Shown: positions 1-6,304, counted from the stretch's first letter. The stretch is 8,104 nt of DNA from DASRSS01 sp035656335 (GCA_035656335.1 DASRSS010000157.1:1-8104); one strand, 5' to 3'. The notes: generated by a model not told the origin, from the sequence alone. Numbers and translations are program-made.

Positions 1-143
1 GCCAGCCGGGTCACGGCCTCGAAGGACAGCTCGGGTTCGTCGGCGAGCCCGTGCCGGAACGCGACCGGTTCGCGCCCGCGCACCCGCGCGGCGAAGTCGA
101 GGGGTGCCTCGATGCGTCCGCCAGGAACAGTCGACCGGCCCAT
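1..143 (-). CDS. N-terminal fragment of an unidentified protein, possibly cupin-like
   Basis: Only the first 47 codons lie in the window; the gene runs off the left edge. The ATG at 143-141 follows a good Shine-Dalgarno sequence on the minus strand (GGAGGATGTG directly before it), which decides the start. The readable protein begins MGRSTVPGGRIEAPLDFAAR and continues through a stretch reading EPVAFRHGLADEPELSFEAV. A phrase of the type 'hydrophobic-x-H-x-L-A-D-x-P-x-hydrophobic-S' recalls the N-terminus of cupin-like (JmjC-related) actinobacterial proteins, but this is a memory-based resemblance from a short fragment. No catalytic residue can be seen. It lies 34 bases downstream of the 189-residue protein gene on the same strand, so the two may be co-transcribed. 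The coding assignment is fairly secure; the family is not. Confidence 0.6.
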   Translation of the reverse strand, partial: MGRSTVPGGRIEAPLDFAARVRGREPVAFRHGLADEPELSFEAVTRL

Positions 144-153
144 CACATCCTCC
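144..153 (-). promoter_or_regulatory. Ribosome binding site of the left-edge gene
   Basis: Read on the minus strand, GGAGGATGTG directly precedes the ATG. The GGAGG core lies 5 bases from the start codon. It supports the start chosen for the left-edge gene. Confidence 0.6.
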
Positions 154-177
154 TGTCCGACCATCACGCGTGCCCGG

Positions 178-747
178 TTAGCGATCCGCTCCGGTGACCG
201 CCGTGATGGCGCTGATCCGTTCGTTGAGTTCGCCGACCCGCTCGGTCAGCCGCTCGCGCACGGCGACCAGTGCCGCGACGAGTTCGTCCACCGCGCCGCG
301 AGCGTCCTCGGCGGCGGCTCCCGCCCCGGTCAGCAGGTCGTCGGCCCGCAGGCGCGCCGACTCGGCGCCGTCGAGGGCTTGCTCGGCGAGACCGCACGCC
401 TGCGTGAGAACGGACGCGGCGATCACCTGCGCGTCGACCAGCAGCAGGCTCGCGTCCGCGATCGCCTCGGCACGCAGCGAGGCAATCTCCGAGCGCACCG
501 CCGCCATGTCGCGCTCCGCGACGACGCGCTCGCGCGCCGGCGGCGCCTGCCGACGAACGGGCGGCTCGGGAACGACCTGCGGGGCACCGGGACGGGTCGC
601 CGCGGGATCCGAACCGGCTGCCTCGGGCGGCTGGATGACGATCGGCGGTCCGGGCAGCTCCAGGCGGCGCAGCAGCTGCTCGACGCGCGAGATCGCCCGC
701 CGCAGCACATCCTTGGCTGCGTCGTCGAAGGACTGTTCGTCAGTCAC
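178..747 (-). CDS. 189-residue hypothetical protein with predicted alanine-rich coiled coil
   Basis: I do not recognise this protein. It starts at GTG 747-745; no earlier in-frame start codon is visible in the upstream 100 bases, and the ribosome binding site is weak (a GGGACGG-like sequence). Residues 1-32 look helical and amphipathic (MTDEQSFDDAAKDVLRRAIS and on). Residues about 33-75 are proline- and glycine-rich and probably disordered. From about residue 76 to 180 the chain is rich in Ala, Glu, Arg, Leu and Val, with heptad-like spacing typical of a long helix or coiled coil. There is no signal peptide, membrane segment or Cys/His metal site. It could be a structural or scaffold protein of the DivIVA-like or septum-site type, but that is only a shape argument. 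It is divergent from the TPR-CHAT gene and shares the intergenic region with it, so co-regulation is possible. It may form an operon with the left-edge gene 34 bases downstream. Confidence 0.75.
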   Translation of the reverse strand: MTDEQSFDDAAKDVLRRAISRVEQLLRRLELPGPPIVIQPPEAAGSDPAATRPGAPQVVPEPPVRRQAPPARERVVAERDMAAVRSEIASLRAEAIADASLLLVDAQVIAASVLTQACGLAEQALDGAESARLRADDLLTGAGAAAEDARGAVDELVAALVAVRERLTERVGELNERISAITAVTGADR

Positions 748-893
748 GCTGCACCGTCCCGCGTTCGCGATCTCGACATTCTGGTCACACCCGTGGCCGG
801 ACCGCCAGACGAAGCGGGCGATCGGGCGATCCCGGCCCGAATGGCATATAGCCGCTTTTCACCAGACTCGCCAGTTATTTCCGTAATGCCGAT

Positions 894-906
894 TGTCAAC
901 TTGACA
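894..906. promoter_or_regulatory. Perfect palindrome TGTCAA-C-TTGACA, possible operator and shared -35
   Basis: The 13 bases are an exact inverted repeat with 6-bp arms around a central C. TTGACA on the plus strand (901-906) matches the consensus -35 hexamer for the CHAT cluster, and the left arm read on the minus strand (899-894) gives TTGACA for the leftward gene. The matching -10 elements are not clear: rightward candidates are GAGATA (925-930, spacer 18) or a later TAAATA (942-947), and leftward TAACTG (877-872, spacer 16). A repressor or activator binding this symmetric site would control both directions. The palindrome is observed; its regulatory role is inferred. Confidence 0.5.
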
Positions 907-970
907 CGCCGAATCTGTCGGGCGGAGATAGATCCGCGAGCTAAATACCACTACGGCGGGGCTTGTGCTC

Positions 971-988
971 GCCGAAACCGGGTTCGGC
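971..988. repeat. Inverted repeat in the presumed leader (GCCGAA / TTCGGC)
   Basis: GCCGAA at 971-976 pairs perfectly with TTCGGC at 983-988 around a 6-base loop ACCGGG. It could form a small hairpin in the leader RNA. Short GC-rich inverted repeats arise often by chance in such DNA, so significance is uncertain. Confidence 0.35.
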
Positions 989-1067
989 AGTCGCGGCGCA
1001 CCGCGCACGCAGCAGGCCGAACCGGTGGTGCTCGCTTCGGGGGCGATCGCGCGCTTGCGGATTCCCC

Positions 1068-1082
1068 CTCGGCATTGCCGAG
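1068..1082. repeat. 15-base palindrome CTCGGCA-T-TGCCGAG
   Basis: Two perfect 7-bp arms flank a single T. As DNA it could be a dimeric regulator site; as RNA it would fold as a 5-bp stem with a 5-base loop (CTCGG-CATTG-CCGAG). It lies about 50 bases upstream of the 19-codon ORF. Confidence 0.4.
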
Positions 1083-1086
1083 CGGC

Positions 1087-1108
1087 CGGCGGTTACGTCC
1101 GTCCGCCG
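1087..1108. repeat. Inverted repeat CGGCGG / CCGCCG before the leader ORF
   Basis: CGGCGG (1087-1092) and CCGCCG (1103-1108) are exact complements around a 10-base loop. The potential hairpin ends 11 bases before the AAGGAGG ribosome binding site. No U tract follows, so it is not an intrinsic terminator; it may simply set leader structure. Confidence 0.35.
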
Positions 1109-1119
1109 ACGGGAGAGGG

Positions 1120-1126
1120 AAGGAGG
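1120..1126 (+). promoter_or_regulatory. Strong ribosome binding site AAGGAGG of the 19-codon ORF
   Basis: AAGGAGG is a near-perfect match to the anti-Shine-Dalgarno sequence and lies 8 bases before the ATG at 1135, an ideal distance. It is the strongest such site near the CHAT gene. It is not positioned for either the GTG at 1191 or the ATG at 1200, which makes the short ORF the likely point of ribosome entry for the cluster. Confidence 0.65.
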
Positions 1127-1134
1127 ACGAGGCC

Positions 1135-1194
1135 ATGACCGAATTCGGCGTGCGAGCTGGCGTCGGCACAGCATGGAAGAGGGCCGAGCGGTGA
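1135..1194 (+). CDS. Putative 19-residue leader peptide coupled to the TPR-CHAT gene
   Basis: ATG at 1135 opens a frame encoding MTEFGVRAGVGTAWKRAER and ending at TGA 1192-1194. The stop overlaps the GTG start of the CHAT gene as GTGA, the classic arrangement for translational coupling. The strong AAGGAGG site at 1120-1126 serves this ATG. The peptide is short, basic at its C-terminal end (WKRAER), and has no signal peptide, membrane segment or Cys. Against a conserved peptide function, five of its 19 codons end in A or T (GAA, CGA, GCT, ACA, GCA), more than in neighbouring genes. It may therefore be a translation-only leader, whose product matters less than delivering ribosomes to the next start. 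Alternatively it could be a true small protein of the system, for example a CHAT substrate or signal. I know of no named family for it. Confidence 0.5.
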   Translation: MTEFGVRAGVGTAWKRAER

Positions 1195-3974
1195 CCGTCA
1201 TGACCCGCGGGACTCAGCTGGACGAACTCCGGACGCTGGGCCCGATTCCCGCGGCGGCCGAGCTGACCGAGCAGCTCGACATCGCGGAAGCCTGCGCCCA
1301 CGACGATCCCGCGCGGGCAACGCGGATCGTCGAGGCATGCACGAGTGCACCTGTGCGCGAGCGACACCCCCGGATCGCGGCACGTGCCACCTACTTGCTG
1401 GCCAGGCTGGCGGCCGAGCGTGCCGACACGGGCAAGGCGCTCACGTTGATCGACACCGCCCGTCGGCTGTTCGAGGACGCCGGCTGCCACTTGGACGCAA
1501 TGCGCACCGGCCTTGGCCGGATGGCGATCTTCGACGAGGTGGGGCGCCATCGCGAGTCGATCGCGGTCGGCAGCGAGCTGATGGACCGGCTGGACGAGCT
1601 CGACCTGATGTCCGAGGACCGGGAGCAGGCGCGGCTGATCCGCGCGATGACCGCGAACAACCTCGGTGTCGCGTACGGCGAGACCGGCGATCACGAGACG
1701 GCACTGCGGCACTACACCACCGCCGGAAACATCTACCGGTCGCTCGGCGAGGACATCAAGTACTCGCACGCCGCCGCGAACCGAGGCATCGAAATGCTCG
1801 CGGGCGGCAACGCGCACGAGGCGCTGCAGGTCCTGCGGGACGCCGCGACCTCGTTCACGGACGCCGGTGATCGGCTGTGGGCAGCCAAGTGCGGGCTCTC
1901 CATCGCGCGGGCGCAGACGGCCCTGGGCGATCTGGCCGGCGCGCTGCGCACCCTCGAGGGGTCCCGGGAGGAATTGCGGCGGCTGGACGCGCCCGCCGAA
2001 CGCGCGCGGTTGCAGCTGGCCGCGGCAGGTGTCTACCTCGCCGCCGGGCTCTGGCGGGAGGCGCACGGTGAATCGGTCGCGGCGGCCGAGCGCCTCGCCG
2101 CGCTGGCGTACACCCACGACGCGGCGCACGCCAGGTTCACCGCATCGTGCGCCTCGCTGGGTGCCGGGGATCCGGTGGCCGCGGCCGCCGAACTCGCCGA
2201 GGCGATGCTCGGCTACCGGATGACGGGCGACACGCCGCACCTGATGCACGCCCGGCTCGTCCAGGCCGAGATCCGACAGCTGCAGGGTTCCCGGGCCGAG
2301 GCGCGCATGCTCGCCGAGCACGCGGTGGCGGGACTGCGGACGACCGGGTCCCAGGTGCCGTTGATCTTCGGGTTGCTGCAGCTGAGCGGCTTGATCGACG
2401 ACGACCGCAAGGCCGGCGAGCTGCTGCACGAGGCCGGCCGGCTGGTCGAACAGGCCGGCATCCCGCAGCTGTTCGCCCTGCACGACCTGCAGACGTCGCG
2501 CTGGCACCTGCGGGCCGGGCGGTCGGCGCAGGCCGAGGCGAAGCTCCGCAGCGCCTGCGCCGGGCTCGAGGACGGCGCGCACCAGCTGCCCGGCCCGTTG
2601 CTGCGCATGGCGTACCGGGCACACAACGCGGCCGCGCAGGACGAGTTGATCGACGTCCTGGTCGACCGCGGCACGCACGATTCGGTGCGCGAGGCGTGGC
2701 AGCGTGCGCACCGGATCAAGACGGAGACGATGCGCGAGCTCGCCATCCGGATGGTCGGGTCGGACGCGTCCAGCGGCGTGCACACGACGGACCACCACCA
2801 CCGGCTCTCGGTGCTGTACCGCGAGCTGGCCGCGGCACGGGGCCAGGCGCTGCGCAAGCGGCTGACCAAGCGGGCCGCCGCCATCGAGCGACGCGTCGTC
2901 ACAGCGATGATCCGGCGCAGCGCGAACACGTACGTCGCGCCGCGCAACGGCCCGGCGCCGCACCGCAGCTCGCTGCCGAAGTCCGGGCTGGTGCTCGAGT
3001 ACCACGTCACGGGCCACGACGTGCTGGCGTTCGTGCTCAGCGCTCGCGGTGTCCAGGTCCGGCGGCTGCCGAACGCGAGGCAGGCGGTCGATGCGCAGCT
3101 GCGGCGCCTGCGCGGCGAGTGGAGCAGGTTCGCGCTCGGCCGTGCGTTCACCGAGACACACGCCGACGCGCTGCTCGCGTCGACCGACGACATCATGCGC
3201 CGGCTGCACGCGTTGCTGATCGGGCCGATCCAGCCGCTGCTGGACGGCGGCTGCTCGAGCGAGCTGGTGATCATCCCGCACCGCGAGCTGTACTCCGTGC
3301 CGTTCGACGCCCTGTCCGACGGGTCCGGCACGCTCGCGCAGCGCTACTCGATCACGTACTCGGCGGACACGGCGACGCCGGCGCGGAACCTCACGCCGGG
3401 CTCGCTGCTCGTCCTCGCCGCCGACGACCCGGACGCACCGAGCGTGCGCGACGAGGCCACCGCGATCGCCACGGCGATGCCCGCGGCCAAGGTCGTGATC
3501 GGGCCGGACGCGACCGTCGACCGACTGGCCAGCTCGCTGCCCGGCCCGGACGTCGTACACCTCGCCTGCCACGCGACCTTCCGCGCGGACAACCCGATGT
3601 TCTCCTCGCTGCACCTGGCCGAACGGTCGCTCACCACCGCCGACATCCTTGGCCTGGAGCTGGACGGCGCACTGGTCGTACTGAGCGCGTGCGAGTCCGG
3701 CCGGGCGGCGACGACGATCGAACCGGCCGGCCTGACCTGGGCGTTCCTCGCGGCCGGCGCCTCCGGCGTGATCACCAGTCGCTGGGCCGCCGACGACCGG
3801 ATCACCGCGGAGCTGATGCGCCGGTTGTACGAGGAGATCGCGTCCGGCTGCGGTCCGGCGATCGCGCTGCAGCGGGCGCAGGCAACCATCGCGCAGGCGC
3901 ATCCACATCCGTACTACTGGGCGGCGTTCGGTTACGTGGCCGGCGCCGTGGGTCGCAAGGGTGCGGCGTCATGA
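1191..3974 (+). CDS. TPR-CHAT caspase-like protease
   Basis: A 927-residue protein with an N-terminal helical repeat region and a C-terminal CHAT domain (caspase HetF associated with TPRs, the separase/caspase clan). Residues about 20-480 contain degenerate TPR units; the clearest starts at residue 156, NNLGVAYGETGDHETALRHY. A helical linker follows (about 520-595, with a His-rich DHHHRL), and the CHAT domain spans about 600-920. Both catalytic residues are present: His794 in HLACHA and Cys834 in LSACESG, 40 residues apart; the family's C-terminal HPYYWAAF motif is at 906-913. It is therefore expected to be an active cysteine endopeptidase, with the TPR region binding a partner or regulator. 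No signal peptide or membrane segment is seen, so it is cytoplasmic. GTG 1191 is preferred because GGAAGAGGG (1175-1183) lies 7 bases upstream and it overlaps the preceding stop; ATG 1173 and ATG 1200 are in-frame alternatives. It overlaps the subtilase gene by 4 bases. Substrate and trigger are unknown. Confidence 0.92.
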   Translation: MTVMTRGTQLDELRTLGPIPAAAELTEQLDIAEACAHDDPARATRIVEACTSAPVRERHPRIAARATYLLARLAAERADTGKALTLIDTARRLFEDAGCHLDAMRTGLGRMAIFDEVGRHRESIAVGSELMDRLDELDLMSEDREQARLIRAMTANNLGVAYGETGDHETALRHYTTAGNIYRSLGEDIKYSHAAANRGIEMLAGGNAHEALQVLRDAATSFTDAGDRLWAAKCGLSIARAQTALGDLAGALRTLEGSREELRRLDAPAERARLQLAAAGVYLAAGLWREAHGESVAAAERLAALAYTHDAAHARFTASCASLGAGDPVAAAAELAEAMLGYRMTGDTPHLMHARLVQAEIRQLQGSRAEARMLAEHAVAGLRTTGSQVPLIFGLLQLSGLIDDDRKAGELLHEAGRLVEQAGIPQLFALHDLQTSRWHLRAGRSAQAEAKLRSACAGLEDGAHQLPGPLLRMAYRAHNAAAQDELIDVLVDRGTHDSVREAWQRAHRIKTETMRELAIRMVGSDASSGVHTTDHHHRLSVLYRELAAARGQALRKRLTKRAAAIERRVVTAMIRRSANTYVAPRNGPAPHRSSLPKSGLVLEYHVTGHDVLAFVLSARGVQVRRLPNARQAVDAQLRRLRGEWSRFALGRAFTETHADALLASTDDIMRRLHALLIGPIQPLLDGGCSSELVIIPHRELYSVPFDALSDGSGTLAQRYSITYSADTATPARNLTPGSLLVLAADDPDAPSVRDEATAIATAMPAAKVVIGPDATVDRLASSLPGPDVVHLACHATFRADNPMFSSLHLAERSLTTADILGLELDGALVVLSACESGRAATTIEPAGLTWAFLAAGASGVITSRWAADDRITAELMRRLYEEIASGCGPAIALQRAQATIAQAHPHPYYWAAFGYVAGAVGRKGAAS

Positions 3975-5257
3975 TCACGACCCGGCGCCTGGTCACCGCC
4001 GCCCTGGCCCTGCTCGCCGTCCCGGCCGCGATCCTCGCCCAGACCGGGGCAGCCCAGGCGGCCGCGCCCGTGCCGCCCAGCACGTGCGCAGGGCCGTCGG
4101 CGCAGAGCGGGCCGTCGGCGCTGAATACGGCCCAAGTCGCGTCGACCGATGTCGTGGTCAAGCTCGACACGTCGAGCGGGGCGGACATCGGCGCCCTGCA
4201 GGACAAGTACCAGCTCGGCGTCTCGAGCGCCGTCCTCGCCTCGCGCGGGATCTACCTCGTCCACCCGGCCGACTGCGCCGGCGGTCAGGCGGCACAGCGG
4301 CTCACCGCCGACCTCGCCGACGACCCCGACGTCACGTACGCCGAGCCGGACAGCACGGTCGAGCTCAAGGCCAGCGGCTTCAGCGAATGGAGCCACGGCA
4401 AGGCGCAACCGGCCAGCGAGGCGGACTACGAGTTCCAGCCCGCGGCCGCGCGCCTGCGGCTCGGCCTCGCGCACCGGTTCAGCACCGGCCGCGGTGTCAC
4501 CGTCGCGGTCCTGGACACCGGTGTGGACCCGAACCAGCCCGCGCTCGCCGGCCGGCTCACGTCCGGGTGGAACTACGTCGAGGACGACTCGGACACCGAC
4601 GACGTGGCCGACGCACCGGGCAGCCAGGCGGTCGGGCACGGCACGTTCGTCGCCGGCCTGGTCGCGCTCGCCGCGCCCGGCGCGCGGATCCTTCCCGAGC
4701 GCGTCTTGGACGGTGCGGGCAACGGCGACGTGTTCGTCGTGGCGCAGGCGATCCTGGACGCGGTCGCGTCCGGTGCCGACGTCATCAACCTGAGCTTCGG
4801 GACGGACAAGCAGCTGAGCTCCCCCGTCATGGCCGACGTGATCAGTCAGGCCACCCGCGCGGGCGTGCTCGTCGTCGCGGCGGCGGGCAACGACGGGGAC
4901 GACACGCCGCATTACCCCGCCGCGCTGCCACGCGTGCTGAGTGTCGCCGCGATGGACGCCAGCGGCCACAACCTCGCCCGGTTCAGCGACTTCGGCTCCT
5001 GGGTCGACGTCGCCGCCCCGGGCCAGGACGTGGTCGGTCCGGTGCCCGGCGGCGGGTACGCGACCTGGTCGGGGACGTCGATGGCGGCACCGCTCGTCGC
5101 CGGCGAGGCGGCGCTGCTGCTCGGCGGCCCGGCCCGTCCGGACGCGGCACACGTGGTGAACGCCATCGAGGCGTGGCACGACCCGCTGTACGGCGGTGGG
5201 ACGGCGTACGGCGCCGTGAGCCCGGTGGCCGCGCTCCGGGCTCAACTGTGGCGGTGA
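3971..5257 (+). CDS. Secreted S8 subtilisin-like serine protease (zymogen)
   Basis: A 428-residue subtilase starting at ATG 3971, whose ATGA overlaps the stop of the CHAT gene. Residues 1-30 form a Sec-type signal peptide: Arg5-Arg6, a hydrophobic core (LVTAALALLAVPAAILA) and a likely cleavage after AQA at 28-30. Residues about 58-132 look like an I9/fervidolysin-type propeptide, ending in DDPDVTYAEPD. The peptidase domain runs from about 155 to 425, with a complete triad: Asp182 (AVLDTGVD), His223 (GHGTFVAG) and Ser370 (GTSMAAP), plus the oxyanion Asn307 (AAAGNDG). The only cysteines, Cys39 and Cys102, both lie before the mature domain and could form a disulfide in the proregion. There is no C-terminal membrane anchor as in mycosins, so the mature enzyme is probably released or loosely wall-associated. 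Operon position ties its expression to the CHAT protease, but export would separate the two proteins in space. Family assignment is firm; role is unknown. Confidence 0.95.
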   Translation: MITTRRLVTAALALLAVPAAILAQTGAAQAAAPVPPSTCAGPSAQSGPSALNTAQVASTDVVVKLDTSSGADIGALQDKYQLGVSSAVLASRGIYLVHPADCAGGQAAQRLTADLADDPDVTYAEPDSTVELKASGFSEWSHGKAQPASEADYEFQPAAARLRLGLAHRFSTGRGVTVAVLDTGVDPNQPALAGRLTSGWNYVEDDSDTDDVADAPGSQAVGHGTFVAGLVALAAPGARILPERVLDGAGNGDVFVVAQAILDAVASGADVINLSFGTDKQLSSPVMADVISQATRAGVLVVAAAGNDGDDTPHYPAALPRVLSVAAMDASGHNLARFSDFGSWVDVAAPGQDVVGPVPGGGYATWSGTSMAAPLVAGEAALLLGGPARPDAAHVVNAIEAWHDPLYGGGTAYGAVSPVAALRAQLWR

Positions 5258-5258
5258 G

Positions 5259-6155
5259 TTAACCGTCCTGACGTCGCCAGGCGGCGAGCAGCCGTTGCCA
5301 CAGTTCCTCGCAGCGAGGCGCGATGGTGGGGGCCAGACGCAGGTCGGCGCCCAGGCCGATCGAGCGGTCGTGCACGCCCGCGGTCGCGGTCGCGTCCGGC
5401 GGTGATGCGCCGGCGTGGCGGTAGATCGCCGCCAGCGTTCGGTCCGGCTGCCGCACCAGCTGCTCGTAGTTCACTAGCAGCACGCGGCGGTCGGACTGCA
5501 GGGACAGGTCGAAGTACAGGCGGGTGCGCGCGTACCAGAACAGCGCGGCGGCGTCGTACGGATCCAGCTCCGGCCGGTAGTGGGCGTCGACCAGCTCGCC
5601 GACGTCCGCCGGCACGAACTCCGAGCGCCAGTCGGATCCGTCGCGGGCGGCCAGCGCGGCGATGTTGTCGCGGACGGCGTGCGTCCCGAACTTCCGAACG
5701 TTCGACATCGCCACGTCGCTGTAGTGGCGGAACAGCCAGACGGCCGTGCTGCCGGGCACCGCGTCCAGCAGTTCGGCGGCGTGCTGGGACTCGGCCAGCG
5801 GCTTGGCGGCCACCATCGGGTAGCGCGTGCGGGCGATCCGGCGCGCGACCTCGGGCAGCGGCAGCAGGCGCTGGTCGAAGCGGCGGGTGTTCTGCGGCCA
5901 CAGCCGGTTCAGTCCCGGCGCGAACCTGTTCAGCGGCGAGAACTCGCCGAACGTCTTCACGTCCGGGTTCTGGCCGAGCACCTGCATGAGCATGGTGGTG
6001 CCCGAGCGCTGGCAACCCAGCACGAACAGGGTCCGCGGTGGCGCCGGCGCGGGACGGATCCGCCGCCGGCCGTCGCGCAGGAGCTGTTCGCCGCGCGCCC
6101 GCGCCGCCGCGAGCACATCGGGGTCCCCGTCCCGCGGTTGCCATCGAACTGCCAT
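5259..6155 (-). CDS. PAPS-dependent sulfotransferase family protein
   Basis: A 298-residue protein whose fold should transfer a sulfuryl group from PAPS to a hydroxyl or amine of an unknown acceptor. The 5'-phosphosulfate loop is clear at residues 42-54 (TLFVLGCQRSGTT). A probable 3'-phosphate site is at 139-152 (VWLFRHYSDVAMSN, with Arg143 and Ser151). A VAAKP motif lies at 115-119, as in actinobacterial Sulfotransfer_3-type proteins. ATG 6155-6153 is chosen because GAGGG lies just upstream and the conserved region follows; the open frame continues to 6314, but that extension is atypical in composition and would cover the copper operator. No signal peptide or membrane segment is seen. Its stop lies one base from the subtilase stop (convergent). 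It is monocistronic here and has no visible link to the copper genes or the protease pair. The acceptor cannot be predicted. Confidence 0.85.
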   Translation of the reverse strand: MAVRWQPRDGDPDVLAAARARGEQLLRDGRRRIRPAPAPPRTLFVLGCQRSGTTMLMQVLGQNPDVKTFGEFSPLNRFAPGLNRLWPQNTRRFDQRLLPLPEVARRIARTRYPMVAAKPLAESQHAAELLDAVPGSTAVWLFRHYSDVAMSNVRKFGTHAVRDNIAALAARDGSDWRSEFVPADVGELVDAHYRPELDPYDAAALFWYARTRLYFDLSLQSDRRVLLVNYEQLVRQPDRTLAAIYRHAGASPPDATATAGVHDRSIGLGADLRLAPTIAPRCEELWQRLLAAWRRQDG

Positions 6156-6274
6156 CCGGCCCTCGCAATCGTGTCGACAAGTCGGCGCGTACACCCCACT
6201 AGTGCGCGCCGGCGATGCGATTGATCCCTGCGAATACGCATTGCGGTCCGGGCAACATTCCGGTGCCACCGCGG

Positions 6275-6304
6275 TTTCTGCGATATACCATGGGGGGGTA
6301 TATT
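6275..6304 (+). promoter_or_regulatory. Probable promoter of the copZ-copA operon
   Basis: TATATT at 6299-6304 is a good -10 hexamer, and TTTCTG at 6275-6280 is a modest -35 candidate with an 18-base spacer. The CsoR-like operator fills the spacer and overlaps the -10, so bound repressor would exclude RNA polymerase. Transcription would start near 6311, giving a leader of about 24 bases with a ribosome binding site (GAAGGGG) before the ATG at 6335. Confidence 0.55.
6283..6303. promoter_or_regulatory. CsoR-like copper operator
   Basis: ATATACC (6283-6289) and GGTATAT (6297-6303) are perfect inverted repeats around a G-rich 7-base centre, with a run of seven G at 6292-6298. This fits the known pattern of CsoR operators (TACC/CCCC...GGGGTA). 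The right half is ideal (ATACCCC on the minus strand); the left half has AT where C's are usual. It lies 31 bases upstream of copZ. Apo-CsoR would block transcription and Cu(I) binding would release it. No csoR gene is within the window. Confidence 0.75.

Larger units (their letters stand above)
748..1134. other. Gene-poor divergent intergenic region with promoter-like AT-rich patch
   Basis: No convincing gene of normal length is found here; open frames crossing it lack plausible starts and are shadows. The stretch around 841-950 is clearly richer in A and T than the rest of the window, as expected for a promoter region. It holds the palindrome at 894-906. From about 960 to 1108 it is GC-rich again and contains three short inverted repeats (971-988, 1068-1082, 1087-1108). 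If rightward transcription starts near 935-950, the message would have a leader of roughly 190 bases before the 19-codon ORF and about 250 bases before the CHAT gene, unusually long for an actinobacterium. Confidence 0.6.

Noticed and set aside
112..1134. Longer form of the 19-codon ORF (360 codons from 112)
   Set aside because: It runs antisense over the coiled-coil gene and through the promoter patch; only its last 20 codons have a credible start and ribosome binding site.
963..1190. Upstream extension of the CHAT protein from TTG 963
   Set aside because: The extra 76 residues are Arg-rich and unlike a TPR domain, no ribosome site precedes TTG 963, and the region holds palindromes and the short ORF.
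1180..1200. Programmed frameshift joining the 19-codon ORF to the CHAT frame
   Set aside because: No slippery heptamer is visible at the overlap, and GTG 1191 has its own ribosome binding site; coupled reinitiation is simpler.
951..3908. 985-codon open frame on the minus strand opposite the CHAT gene
   Set aside because: It is a GC-driven antisense shadow: the translation is low-complexity Arg/Gly/Val/Gln-rich without domains, while the plus strand encodes a clear TPR-CHAT protein.
2147..3970. In-frame upstream extension of the subtilase to 1036 residues
   Set aside because: The extension is Arg/Ala-rich shadow of the CHAT gene; the signal peptide and ATGA overlap fix the start at 3971.
3932..5245. 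437-codon minus-strand frame opposite the subtilase
   Set aside because: Antisense shadow with repetitive Arg/Val/Gly composition; the plus strand has an intact catalytic triad.
5274..5287. Possible terminator hairpin TCGCC-AGGC-GGCGA after the subtilase
   Set aside because: The stem is only 5 bp, no T tract follows, and it lies inside the sulfotransferase coding region.
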